DNA of 64,000 nucleotides, taken from contig QYRS01000004.1 of NCBI GenBank assembly GCA_006503535.1, forward strand, positions 2,480,001 through 2,544,000. The letters are read 5' to 3'. Under the pieces are notes generated by a model, which was not told the DNA's origin, ran no database searches, and saw nothing but the letters and a program-made list of their open reading frames with translations. The stretch is from Arthrinium phaeospermum. Its lineage: Eukaryota; Ascomycota; Sordariomycetes; Amphisphaeriales; Apiosporaceae. The position numbers and the translations under genes are program-made. Numbering within the stretch: position 1 is the first letter of the stretch; each line of letters opens with the position of its first letter. Positions 34,501 through 46,186 of this stretch are shown piece by piece.

Positions 34501-37500
34501 AAGCAGGTCGGTGTCAAGATTTTGAAGATGTACAGCGAGCTTTTATGCCAGAAAGGAAACCTCAACTACATCCGGAGATTTGCCAAGACGGTAACCAATA
34601 AGGTACTTGATTCCAGGATGCCAACATGTAATTCCACACTGACGATGGCGCAGTGGTTGCTTTATCTCCTCACAGAAAATGACCCCGAGATTGTCGTGTA
34701 TGGAAGCAAGATACTCGCAAGGTTAATCGTCACGCACGGCTCAAGCTACGCGGGAAAATTCTCTGGCAAATCAGGCGGCTTTCACATCATGGCCCATAGA
34801 CTGAAGAGGTGGTGGGACATCCCAACAATCTGGCCAATCTGCTTCAGTATACTCTTTGGGTACGATGTCGCAGAGATAGACTTCGACAAGAATTTCGACT
34901 TCTTCAGTCTGCTTGAAACCTTCGGTCAATGCAAAATCGCGTACCCGGAGACACTGCCGATTATTACTTCCATGCTTCAGATAGGCCTCAAGAACATTCT
35001 GCGGAATCAAGAAGATCCGGCTTCGCCTCGCGAGCTTGCCTCGCCGATAGGTACCATTGGCAACTCGAGCGCGTTTAAGGGGCGGCCTCGAGGTCGATCT
35101 ATGTCACTCGCTGAGGAGCTGGAAAACAGGCGTGAGTTTCCCCCCTTACCGTTGTACTTTCTCGACGTCTAACTTTTGACCAGAAACTCCACAGCCTACC
35201 CAAGAGAAGGTAGCTGGCAACGCAGCTGTCTTGCAGACTGTTATCCGCTTCTTGGCCGATATACACAGCCGATCGATGAACTTCAAGGATTTTGCGCTTT
35301 CCTCTGAATACGTAAAGCTACTTCTGGCAGCTTTGTATCCAGTTATCGTCAGTACTGATGCTGTCCGTCCTGAAACGGAGCTCGAATCTCGAGACTCGGT
35401 GTTGACATTCGAGGGCGGTGACGTAATGATACGTCCAATAGGCGGCACTTCTGCACCAGCACCAATAGTCAGAACCTCCAAGGCTGTCGACACTGCGTTG
35501 CAAGGGTCGAATGATAGCTTGCGAGGCTCGCCTCTTCGCAAGGCATCTTCTTTTGTACTGCTGACTTCCCAAAAGCCGCCCCAGCTTAGCCCTGCTCGCT
35601 TGACACATCCCATGTCTCCCAAGAAGAAGACGAATTCGCAAAACTCAAGTCATGCAGTACTCGAAGGCATTATGGAGCTCATTGTCAACGTGTTTTTGGA
35701 CCAGCTCTTCCAGCGCAAGGAGTTCCCTGGCTTTGGCTTGTTTCTAAAGGTCCCTCCGGGCTTCCAAGAGCACCAGGCATACTTCGAGTCTCATGTGTTA
35801 CGCAGCACTATCCTCCATCTCTCAAACACCATCAAACTCGACTGGAATCTGCTGATCGAGCCTCGGGTACTCACCAATATGGCCCGTTTCAGTCTGCACA
35901 TGGTAGAAGCCATATTTGAGGGATGGTTCATGAACGGGGCCGATTCAATGCTCGACTTCCTCGGTTTTCTCTTGGAGTATCTCAACAAGCCGGATGTCTC
36001 CAAGCTTAAGAGCGTCAGACTTTGCAGTCAGGCCGTGTCCACCATCAGAACATCATTCCTGAGGTTGGTGCTTCTAAAGCTCTCCGAAATGGATGACCCG
36101 CAAAGCTCAGACTCGGAGGCCATCTCGTCTTTGAACAAGATATTGTACTGGCAGATGGTGATCTTGGACTCGCTCTCTGTTGACGATGACAACACCAAGC
36201 TTCTGTGGTTTCAATTCTACGTCAAACTTGTCGATACGCGTGAAGCCGTTAGCCTCGCAACAGTCAATCTCTGGCGCATTATGCTTGTCCAGAAGCCGGA
36301 AGAAAGTAAAGGCATATTCGAGCAGTTCACTTCCACAGAGAAGACAGACCTAGTGTCAGAGTTTGAAAAGTTAACAGAACTCGACAACGAAAGCTTCGTT
36401 GCATGGGTTACGGAGCACAGGACCTCTCTTGACCAACTGTTTGTCAGCGGCCTCTCACGCTCATGGGAGGATTTCGTACGACTGGAGAACTCCAGAACGA
36501 CCGAAACCGCCAAGTCCCGTCTTGCTAAGCGCCGGGAGGTACTCAAGCGGTGGCAATTAGAGAATGCTGAAAAGGAGAGTGCAGTTTTGCGCCATGACAT
36601 GACCAACTCTGCTTGGATGAAGTCGATATATGGTTCGGAACACTTCAAGCATCAAAGGCTACTCCAAGATCAGCAGGACGACGTGCTGTTCCATTCATCG
36701 GAATTCCTGAGAATGAGCCAAGACTTAACACGCCCCGGGGCTGTGCTGCAGCAAAACAGTGTCATCAAATGGAAGCTTGACAGAACTGAGGGTCGAGACA
36801 GGATGCGTGCCCGCCTGCTGCCCGACACAGAGCCACAAAAAGAGCTTTTCCAGCCTAAACGAAGAAACACTGATGCGTCAACTCGCGGAATTCCTCCCGC
36901 TGCAACTCCTGCCGCGGGTGCCAATGTGGCCAATTCGAGACCACCAGATGCCATGGCAAGTGGACAGCCGTCGTCTGCCGAAACCCAAGGATACGCTGGA
37001 GGTGATAACGACGGCGAAGCCTCTCTGCAACCCAAGGGAGGAGAGCAGACAGTTGCCCCAGACGACGACTTTGAAATGGTAGATGACCCCAACGACCCTG
37101 AGCCCGACGAAGCCTTTGAAGATAAAAACCGTAGGGTCATGCGTCGCCTGGAAAGTGGAGATCTTGTCCAGCAAGTATACAACATCTCGCGCATTGTTGG
37201 CTTGGAGGTCTGTGAGGGGATTCTGCTTGTCGGCAAGAACGCCTTGTACATCATGGACAACTATTTCCAGAGTACAGAAGGCGAAATCGTCAACATCTGG
37301 GAGGCCGCCCCTGGGGACCGTGATCCTTTCGTACAAATCATCACCAACGACAAGACCAACACCAAGGGCTTCTCGTCACGGCGGGGGGCACAGGACTCTC
37401 GCAGTTGGCGTTGGCAAGATGTGATCAGCGTATCGAAGCGCCGCTTCTTGTTCCGTGATGTGGCCATCGAAATCTTCTTCACGGATGGGCGGAGTTATTT

Positions 37501-39569
37501 GCTTACCACCATCAATCCAGCAATCAGGGATGACATGTATCTCAGGCTGGCGAGCAAAACGCCTCATACCGCTGGAGCTGCAACGCTTCCAAACCCAGAA
37601 GATGCCTGGCGGCTTGAGTCCCTCAAGATCCACGAAGAACCAACACAAGGCCTCGGGGCCAAATTCGGAGGCTTCTTCAACTCTTCGCCATGGAACCCTT
37701 CGCTGCGCAAGTGGCAAAGGGGAGAAATGTCAAACTTTCACTACCTAATGCTGGTCAACACAATGGCAGGCAGAACATTCAACGATCTTACACAGTATCC
37801 TGTCTTCCCTTGGATTCTGGCAGACTATACCAGTGACGAACTAGATCTCGAAGACCCGGCCACATACCGAGACTTATCTAAGCCAATGGGGGCTCAGACA
37901 CCAAGCAGGCGTTCTGACGCCATGGAACGGTATAATGCGGCTGTAGAAATGGAAGACCAGGCCCCTTTCCACTATGGGACACACTACTCCTCGGCCATGG
38001 TGGTGGCGTCTTATCTGATCCGCCTGCCTCCTTTCGTGCAGTCCCATGTGACAATGCAAGGAGGAACTTTCGACCATGCAGATCGCCTCTTCTACTCAGT
38101 GGAAAGGACGTGGCACTCCGCGTCGCGTGAGCGAGGTTCTGATGTGCGCGAGTTGATCCCGGAATTCTTCTATCTACCCGATTTCTTGACCAATATCAAT
38201 GGCTACGATTTCGGTACTCGTCAGGGGTCAGGAGGCAAGGTCAATGATGTTGCTCTGCCGCCTTGGGCGAAGGGAGACCCGAAGATCTTTATTGCCAAAC
38301 ATCGCGAAGCGCTCGAAAGCCCTTACGTCAGCCAGAATCTTCAGTCCTGGATAGATTTGGTATTTGGCTACAAACAACTAGGGGAGGCTGCAGTGCAGAA
38401 TGTGAACGTGTTCTCGCCTCTCTCCTACCGCGGTGCCATGGACCTCGACAACGCGAGTGCTGATGAGAGAGAGCATGCGACCAGTGTCATCTACAACTTC
38501 GGGCAGACACCTCACCAAGTCTTCACCAAACCTCACCCCGGACGCGAGAATATGAAGTTCCCCGCCAAGCGACTCGACACTACAAGCTATGCGCTCTCCC
38601 GGATCCCACACCCTCTGCTCGAGAGCCATGAGCGAGTCGCCTCTCTGATTTATTCCCCTAAATTAGATCGCTTGCTTTGCTCGTCGCCGTTCCGACTTAA
38701 TCTTCCCCCATTCTTTGACAAGTACCTGGAATGGGGCTATGCTGATCACAGTATACGGTTTTACTTCACTGAGAACAGGAAGGTGGCAGGGGTGAACGAG
38801 AATCTCCACACGGGTCAGATCTCGTGCATTTTCGTTGCAGACTCCAAAACGCTGGTGACGGCAGGAGAGGACTGCGTAGTGTCCGTCCATAGCATTCAAA
38901 CAGCGGCCGGCAAGCCGGTTGAACTGGCGAATCGGTCAAGCCTGTTCGGACATAAGACCCCAGTCACCACAATTGCAGCCTCCAAGGCTTTCAGCACGTT
39001 GTTGACGGTCTCGCTGGATGGCCACGCCTTCCTGTGGGATCTGAATAGGCTCGAGTTCGTGCGCAAACTACCCAGCAACCGCGCGGTCGAATGTGCACGC
39101 ATCAACGACATTTCAGGCGAGATCATGCTTTGCTCCGGGCCAAACGTGGTGTTATACACAGTGAATGGCGACCTCCTTCTGGACCAGAACGTGTGCGAGG
39201 AGCATGATGACTTTATCCAATCCTGCGCTTTTTACGAGGGGTCGGGCAGTGAGTGGCTGGAAAGCTTCCTCGTCTTCACGGGCCACAAGAGAGGTCGAGT
39301 AAAGATATGGCAGAGAACCATTAAGAATGGGAAGTGGACGCTGGACCTGATCCGACAACTCGACCATGCCGATGCCAGAAGCGAATCGAGGGCCAACACA
39401 GAGGCTGCCATAACTTGTATCACACCCATGCCGCAGCTTGTCTACACGGGTGACGATGACGGCCGCGTGGTAAGTACAATACAAACAGTCTTGACCACCA
39501 CATGATTGCGTGACCGAATGCTAACGTGCCTAATAGTATGAGTGGAATCTGATCCACAGGGAGAAGTAG
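31570..39569 (+). CDS. BEACH-WD40 protein (LvsA/Bph1/neurobeachin-like)
   Basis: Four exons, 31570-34150, 34211-35131, 35184-39469 and 39537-39569, give 2606 residues. Domains in order: an alpha-helical armadillo-like N-terminal region; a concanavalin A-like/LamG-type domain near 355-530 (FMAWIRVDEFDPKSHTTIFGVFD); a long helical middle part; an acidic linker (PDDDFEMVDDPNDPEPDEAFED); the PH-BEACH domain from about 1825 (EGILLVGKNALYIMDNYF, RRFLFRDVAIEIFFTDGRSY); the BEACH domain at about 2005-2300 (WQRGEMSNFHYLMLVN, PVFPWILADY, DLSKPMGAQ, FHYGTHYSSAMVV, LIPEFFYLPDFL); and C-terminal WD40 repeats at about 2345-2595. The last exon encodes only YEWNLIHREK. BEACH proteins control vesicle fusion/fission and lysosome or vacuole traffic; yeast Bph1 acts in vacuolar and cell-wall sorting. 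The gene is complete and unremarkable in arrangement. Confidence 0.95.
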
Positions 39570-40085
39570 AACAGATCCAAGTGGATGTCTACCTGCTCCG
39601 ACTAGACATCCGAACAAAAAAACAAGGGGCTATGAGCGTTAGTCATGCAGGAATAGAAGGCAAGGCGTTAGAGGGAGATTCTGCATTTTTTATATAGTTG
39701 GAAATGACAGTTGATGATGAGGTCCCACAACCGATTCTGCTCAAAGAGAAATAGATGGTTGGCAAGTCGAGATACCCCCCTCTCCAAGGAATTGAGCAGT
39801 GTTCACATATAGCGAGCGAGGCGTATGAACAGCGGAGCGATACATTGGTTCGTGCAATTAGCTTGACTTCAACAGATCTTTCGTGTTTTTTACGCCTGGC
39901 GTTGTCGCCGTTCCATTGTGTCGACGCAGGCCAGCCTTTTCCACTGCGCACGTAATAGTCCAAGCATCGAAGCAAGACCATCGGTATCGTATGTACAAGA
40001 GAAGGATTACTCCCTGTCGGCCCCCCTATATCGTTGCTAGCCCCTGGCGGAATTTCACCATGCACCCTTTTGTTCGTCTTTTCAC
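39570..40085. other. Intergenic between convergent genes
   Basis: 3' flanks of the BEACH and complex I subunit genes. Nothing else is supported. Confidence 0.4.
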
Positions 40086-40406
40086 CTAATCGTCGTACCC
40101 GCTCAACTGTTTCCGGGGACCCGTCGGGACTGTTGCGATGCGCATTTGTTAGCTTATGCCTACGTGACAAAGGGGGCGGCAAAGGCATGCGATTCCGCGC
40201 AGCAGTAGGAACGCACTTGGGTATGTCATGGGGACCGGGGGTGCTCGCGTGTAGCCGAGTCTTGACTGGATCGGCGGGACGGTGACGAGCATGAGAGGGC
40301 CGGCGGCACCGATGACGACCGAGTAGAAGTAGGCCGGGCGCTCGCGGGCGGACCAGCGCAAGTACCGGAGGGGACCGGCCCAGAAGCGTGGTGTAGGGTT
40401 CGACAT
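40086..40406 (-). CDS. NUXM: NADH:ubiquinone oxidoreductase 9.5 kDa subunit (complex I)
   Basis: Two exons, 40406-40217 and 40129-40086, give 77 residues, the expected size. The protein begins MSNPTPRFWAGPLRYLRW, has one membrane segment (PAYFYSVVIGAAGPLMLVTVPPI) and ends PMTYPIPTGPRKQLSGYDD. This arrangement (PRFWANPLKY-like start, one helix with PPI, then a PTGPR tail) is that of the fungal 9.5 kDa accessory subunit of mitochondrial complex I in the membrane arm. The intron has a GTGCGT donor and a CAG acceptor, and the small second exon was found by frame matching. It shares a 680 bp divergent promoter region with the WBP1-type gene. Confidence 0.88.
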
Positions 40407-41087
40407 TGCTGTTGGGCGCGCGACGACGACGCCGTGAGGTTAGCTTTTGCTTGGAAATTGGTTGTCGCGGAGGAAGACAAGACGAGGTGCCAGTCTGCCG
40501 GACCAACTGGAAGGTCAAAGAAGGGTCGGACGTACTCAATTGGGCTGCTGCAATGGCGCACAAAGGACGTGGGGGATGTGGTGTTATGCTGGCGTGGATT
40601 GCAGCTCGTTTCAACTGATATCTCCAAAGAGAATCGTCAATTGGAAGCTCCCGCCGTCGGTCGGTCGGTCGGCCTTGTCTGGCAAAATGCCGGAGAAATA
40701 GCTGCTGCACCTGTCTGGTAGAACTGGAGAAGGAGCGCTACCAGGCGGTACTTGAGTACATACTTTCACCTACCAGCCCGCCTACCCATGCCACTTTGCC
40801 CAAGTAAAGTCTTGGCAGGAACGGGCTACGTATGCCAGACCAGATAGACCACAGCCCACCACCAAAGACCCAAGCTCCCCAGCTCTGATAGATTGTAGAT
40901 TGGCCGGGTGTGTGCGTGTGTATGCCGATGAACAACGACCTTTTGAGACAGCTCTCTCACTTCCTCACGCCCATTGAATTGATTCCTAGAACCTTCAATC
41001 CGCTCAATCCAATGCGCAGCATCTTGTAGCTGTCGCTTCTTTGTCTTTTTTCCTTTCGCTCTCTTTCGGTATAGACATTGAGCAATA
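40407..41087. promoter_or_regulatory. Divergent promoter region, complex I subunit and OST subunit genes
   Basis: About 680 bp between two outward-facing housekeeping genes. A ggtcggtcggtcgg run lies at about 40659-40672. No further gene is seen. Confidence 0.45.
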
Positions 41088-42682
41088 ATGACTTCCCTCA
41101 CCTCTTTCCTCCTCCTGCTGTTCACAGCTGTTGCTCAGGCCATCAGCTCCAGCGGTTCGAGGCTCCTCGTCGTCTTGGAGGATGTCGCCGAGAAGGCTCA
41201 CTACTCCAAGTTCTTGGGCGACCTAGAAGGTGCGCAAACAAAACACCTCCTTGCTTGCTACCAAACGTATTTGTTAAACTGGTCGCCGATATACTAACCT
41301 CACTGTCTATTTTGCAGGTCGGGGATTCGAGGTCACATACGAGACTCCCAAAAGCGAATCTTTAAGCTTGTTCCACCTGGGCGAGCGATCCTACGACCAC
41401 ATTCTATTCTTCCCCACGAAAGCTAAGGGTATGCTGAACCAGACGAGCATTGGCCTTGCTAGGGAACACCTGCTAACATAAGCCGATTGCCAGGTCTCGG
41501 CCCCAACTTGACTGCCAACCTTCTGCTCAAGTTTATCGATGCACAGGGCAACATCCTGCTGGCCCTCTCAGCACAGAAACAGGCTCCTACCGCCATCGTC
41601 GCGGCCCTCTCAGAGCTCGACATCCACCTTCCTTCCGAGAGGACTGGCCTGGTCGTTGACCACTTCAACTACGACGTCACTTCGGCCGACGAGAAGCACG
41701 ATGTGCTGCTGCTGCCTACGCCCGGCGCCCTGCGCCCCGGTGTCAAGGACTTCTTCTCTCCCGCTACTCCCAATGATGAGGTCATCGCTTTTCCTCAGGC
41801 CATTGGCCAGGTCCTCGGCAACGGCGCCCTCCTGACCCCTATCCTCCGAGCTCCCGCCACTGCTTACAGCTACAACCCCAAGGAGGAGTCGGAAGCCTTG
41901 GGCGATGACCTCTTTGCGACCGGAAAGCAGCTTTCCCTAGTCACCACCGTCCAGGCCCGCAACTCTGCGCGCCTGACCGTTGTCGGAAGCGCCGATATGC
42001 TGAGTGATAAGTGGTTCGATGCCAAGGTTAAGAAGGTTGACGGGAAGGCGGCTTCTGCTACCGTGAACCGTGAGTTCGCCAAGCGAGTTTCCGGCTGGAC
42101 ATTCAACGAGATCGGTGTCCTGAAGGTCAACTCGATTGAGCACCACCTCAACGAGGAGGGCCAGGGTAACCAGAGCAACCCCAAGATCTACCGTATCAAG
42201 AACGATGTGGTAAGTAACCCTGAAACCGCGATACATGAAATTTCACTAACGTGCCCTAGACCTACTCAATCTCTCTGTCCGAGTACGAGTGGGATCACTG
42301 GGCCGCCTTCAAGGTGCCAGCCGAGGACGATCTGCAACTCGAGTTCAGCATGCTTTCGCCCTTCCACCGCCTGTCCTTGAAGCCCACAGTTAGCTCCGAG
42401 GAGAGCACGACGTATAGCACCAACTTCAAGCTGCCTGATCAACACGGTATCTTCAACTTCAAGATCAACCACAAGCGACCCTTCTTCAACAACATTGAGG
42501 AGAAGAACACCGTTTCCGTCCGTCACTTTGCCCATGACGAGTGGCCTCGCAGCTACGCGATCAGTGGCGCCTGGCCCTGGATTTCGGGCATCGGTGCTAC
42601 CGTAACCGGCTGGCTCTTCTTTGTTGCGATTTGGCTGTACAGCAAGCCCGCAGGAAAGGGTGAGAGCAAGAAGACCAGGTAA
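41088..42682 (+). CDS. WBP1: Oligosaccharyltransferase 48 kDa subunit (WBP1/OST48)
   Basis: Four exons, 41088-41229, 41318-41428, 41494-42209 and 42260-42682, give 463 residues. A signal peptide (MTSLTSFLLLLFTAVAQA) precedes RLLVVLEDVAEKAHYSKFLGDLEGRGFEVTYETPK, the family's hallmark N-terminus. Then come the YDHILFFPTKAKGLGPNLT and VVDHFNYD stretches, the C-terminal luminal domain (YEWDHWAAFKVPAEDD, DQHGIFNFKINHKRPF), and a final transmembrane helix (SGIGATVTGWLFFVAIWLYS) with a short Lys/Arg cytosolic tail ending KKTR, a likely ER retention signal. The protein is an essential part of the ER complex that transfers the glycan to Asn-X-Ser/Thr. All introns have good borders. Confidence 0.95.
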
Positions 42683-43607
42683 TCGGGCAAAACATTGGTG
42701 TGATAATGGAGAACGGGGATATCAGGTTCTCTCACCACAACAAGGAGCATCTACGAGCTACATATCGCTGGTATGAGAGTATCGGGTCACATAGAAAAGT
42801 GGTTCGATGCATGTAAATTTTATGAGAAAAAAGCCTGTTTCTAAATCCAGAGGAATGACATGAAATCATTGATGCTGCCATGGATAGCCTATAAAGACTC
42901 GTGTACCGAAGCTATGCTCAATGCTAGTCCGCCGGAGGCCTTACGGAGAGCATGCCGTATTGTAGTAAATAACTCAGGAATGAATGGGCAGAGTCCATTT
43001 AATGAACTGACGCCACTCGCGTAAATCAGCTACGATTTCAACGCTGTGTCTTTGGTAGAGACTTCTGGGCCCAAATCGTTGGTCGGAGATCTCATAGGGG
43101 TGTAGGTGCAAGATGCACGCGATTCGCGGCACAGTACAGGATGAATAGTCATTCTGCTGTTTTTGTTGGCCGTCGATTATTACGTGGGGCTCAAACGCCT
43201 TTGACTAGCCAACGCAGGGAGCAAAGTAAAGCATTTTCGACTTCCCAGGACCCAAAAGCGATGCCCTTCATTATTAATACCTACGATGAGGACTTCAGAA
43301 TGACCATGGGCGCGAGGAAGTAGAAGGGAGAGCCATGCTCGACGGTAAGCGCCTTGTTTAAAATTACAGCCTTTTTCGAAAAGGGGCAAGAGGAAAAGCA
43401 TGAGAACGCATGTGTACTTTCATTACAGTTGCGCTGTACTATATAACAGGACCTTGTCCGGCCGGTCGACCCGTTTTCCAAGGAGAGAATAAATCGTTGA
43501 CCTGCACCATACCGGTAGACAACTATTATTACCTAGAGCTCCTAATTATCCTTTCCATCCTGGAGACCACTTCCGAAGCAATGGAAAAGAGAGAGAAAAA
43601 CTCCGCT
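42683..43607. other. Intergenic between convergent genes; one possible micro-ORF
   Basis: 3' flanks of the WBP1 and OPT transporter genes. A 60-codon plus-strand ORF is listed separately. Confidence 0.4.
43141..43323 (+). CDS. Possible small ORF with mitochondrial-presequence-like start (doubtful)
   Basis: Sixty codons. The first 40 residues are rich in Arg, Ser and Thr with no acidic residue until QDPKAM (GRRLLRGAQTPLTSQRREQS, then KAFST), as in mitochondrial presequences. The remaining MPFIINTYDEDFRMTMGARK is too short to identify. It could be a microprotein, a relic of a longer gene or chance. Confidence 0.2.
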   Translation: MNSHSAVFVGRRLLRGAQTPLTSQRREQSKAFSTSQDPKAMPFIINTYDEDFRMTMGARK

Positions 43608-46186
43608 CTATTTCCAGGTGGCCGGTCCAAACGTCTCGCCGTCTGCTACGTGCATGCTGATGGCCTTGCCCGTCTGGTCCAGGTTCTCAAAGACGTTGAG
43701 GTTGCCGAACCACTGAGGCGGCGTGGCGTTGGTAAGCTGCAAGGTGAGAAAGATGATGACAGTGGCCACGATGAGGCCGCAATCGAGGGCAGCCGAGGTG
43801 ACATAGTTGTAGTGCAGCCACCAACCATTCCACTTCTTCCGGATCCAGTAGTTGAACGTCAGACCGACGATGCCCCAGCTGATGTAGTTGTAGTCGGTAG
43901 CAGGCGGGATCATGCCGGAGCCGCCGAAGAACAAGGGCATGCTGACGTAGCGCCAGAAGGACCTGGGGTAGCGACGGGCGAAGAACCAGGTGATGACGGG
44001 CGTGATGGCACCAACCAGCCAGAACCACTGGAGGTTGGCGTACATTGCACCGGGGCTGAACATGCGACCAGGGCCAATGGCGCCCCACACAACGGAGGCT
44101 GTGTAGAACACGCCAGCTTGAGGGCAGGTATACGAGTCTTTCTGGTCGTCAGTGCAGATACCCTCAATGTTGCCCAGAGCCCAGTTCATGACTCCAATCT
44201 GGAGAATGGCGGACCAGAACGCAGCAACAAGTTGGGACCAGAACATTACACGCGGAGGAACCTTCATGTAATGCCCCTATTAAAGCTGGGTTAGTAGGGA
44301 TTTTCAATCAACAACATGAAGAAAACAGTAAACTCACCAGTTTTAAATCTTGGGCAAAATATAGGGCCTGTGACATGCACAGATAACCATAGTTCTTGAA
44401 CATCATCATGGCCAAGGGACGTCCCGGCAACATGTAGCCAATGATGAACTCGGTCAGGACGTTCAAGCCTATTTGGATGTTGGAGATGGCCTGCACTATG
44501 CCAATCGGGATGGTCCAGATAATCGGGATGATCATGCAAATGACATATGCCCAGGCCGGGAATCCGGTAGGCCACCCGCAAACAACGCCAAAAGAGAGAC
44601 CGATCATGACAAGGAAGACGGCAAGGTACCACCAATCTTCGGCATCACGATATTTCTTCATGAGGCGTTGGTGCACATCGTCTTCCTGGTGGCGTGCCTG
44701 CTTCAGCTGCGCCCAAATCTCCTTGCCGTGGTAGAGTGCCGTATGGACGATAACGGCGGAGACCGCAGCAAATGAGAGTCCGTAGCAAAGGGCACTACAT
44801 AGAGGTTAGCTTGTCCATTTCTGGCAGAGTCGAACCGCAGTCCCGCGTCACTTACAACTGAGTGCTGAGGAAGAGCGGAGAATACTCGTGATATGCCTTC
44901 TCAACAAATTGCAAGTTCTCGTCCAGTACCCTCGATACGTTGTATTTAGCCCCGGTGTTGTCGAATGAGGATGAAGACTGAGGCACAAAGTATTGGCCAT
45001 ACCACACGTTACTAAAGTGAAGACCGATCGAGACGACTTCGAACATGACGAAAACACCGGCAAGTGTGTTGGCAATGGCGTGCCAGGGAGGAATCAAAGG
45101 GCTGAGTGCGTATCCACTGATGACGGTCCAGTCGAAAGTCAACGGGATGAGGCCGTAGCCATGAAGGCCTCCGAAAAGCTTGTTCACAACGACGTTGTCC
45201 GGCTTGGCCCAACAGACGAAAGTGAAGTAAGAAAGACCCTGGAAGATCCAGCCTGGGAACCAGTACCATACAAATGAGGCACCGAAGACGATCAGGAAAT
45301 ACTTGTATTTGCCCACCTTCCATCCGTTGGTCTTCGAAGTGTCGACTTGAGGGCGGTCGTGAAGTGTGTAGAATAGCTGCGCGTTCACGAGGGTGGAGGG
45401 CCAAATCATGGCGGCCGGCCAGACCAGGAATCGCCGGGCGAGGCCGGCGAGGCCGAATCCCGTGCAGAGGGTGGTGATTCCAAGCAGCAGCTGGAAGCCC
45501 CAGCCAAAGTGCTGCTTGTAATAAAACTCCTGGGCAATCAAAACATCCGTGGCATAGAGGAAACCGCCGCCATAAGCAGCGTTTGACATGACAGTGATGA
45601 CAACATGTTCCTTGTAATTGAACTTGCCGGGCTTCAGGTTGAACTTGAGGCCGAAGAGATTCCAGACTCGATCAGGAAAGATGAGATCCCAGCCAAGACC
45701 GAGAGGGTAGGCAACAAGCTGGATAACATAGGTGGTGACGGAGACGCCCGGGTTTCTCAAGGAGAACAGCATGTTCACGGCAGAGCCAACGGTGCAGAGA
45801 AGCATGCCGATGACCCAGGCACGGACGGTGTTGGCTGGCATGTCTTCGTCATAGTTTCTCACAGCGGCGCGGACCTGGTCGAGCGTGTAAGCACATGGAC
45901 AAGTTTAACGGCGCAGGGCACACAGTTTACTCACCTCCGGATATGGGCTGTTCTCTTCCAAAAGCGTAGCTTCAATCTCGGCACCCTTCTCGAGGTTGCC
46001 AGTGGCGAGGACGGCACCGACATCATCGAGTTCGTCGAGTGGAAGATTGGGGTCGAGCTTGTGCAGCTTCTCGAAAGTCTGGAGGTGGTTCAAGGCCTCG
46101 ACTCCAGTGGCTCCGGCATCGTCACTGCCGCTTTGCGGGGTGACCTCGGAGTGGTCGTTACGCTTGCGCAGGTTGAAGAAAGACAT
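43608..46186 (-). CDS. Small oligopeptide transporter, OPT family (ISP4-like)
   Basis: Four exons, 46186-45935, 45874-44856, 44794-44338 and 44276-43608, give 798 residues, the normal size. The N-terminal 100 residues are hydrophilic and cytosolic. OPT signatures are clear: NPGVSVTTYVIQLVAYPLG with the family's NPG, FNYKEHVVITVMSNAAYG, GYGLIPLTFDWTVISGYALSPLIPPWHAIANT, FALCYGLSFAAVSAVIVH, NVLTEFIIGYMLPGRPLAMMMFKNYGYL, and HYMKVPPRVMFWSQLVA. Many hydrophobic helices fit the 12-16 TM plan. The protein should import tetra- and pentapeptides or related compounds with protons across the plasma membrane. Three proteases in the same window make nutritional peptide uptake a natural context, but no physical clustering supports a direct link. 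Confidence 0.94.

Noticed and set aside
39643..40710. 355-codon minus-strand ORF overlapping the complex I subunit
   Set aside because: Random Pro/Arg/Thr-rich reading; the spliced 77-residue complex I subunit in another frame is far better supported.
43410..44294. 294-codon plus-strand ORF opposite the OPT transporter
   Set aside because: Antisense shadow of transporter exon 4.
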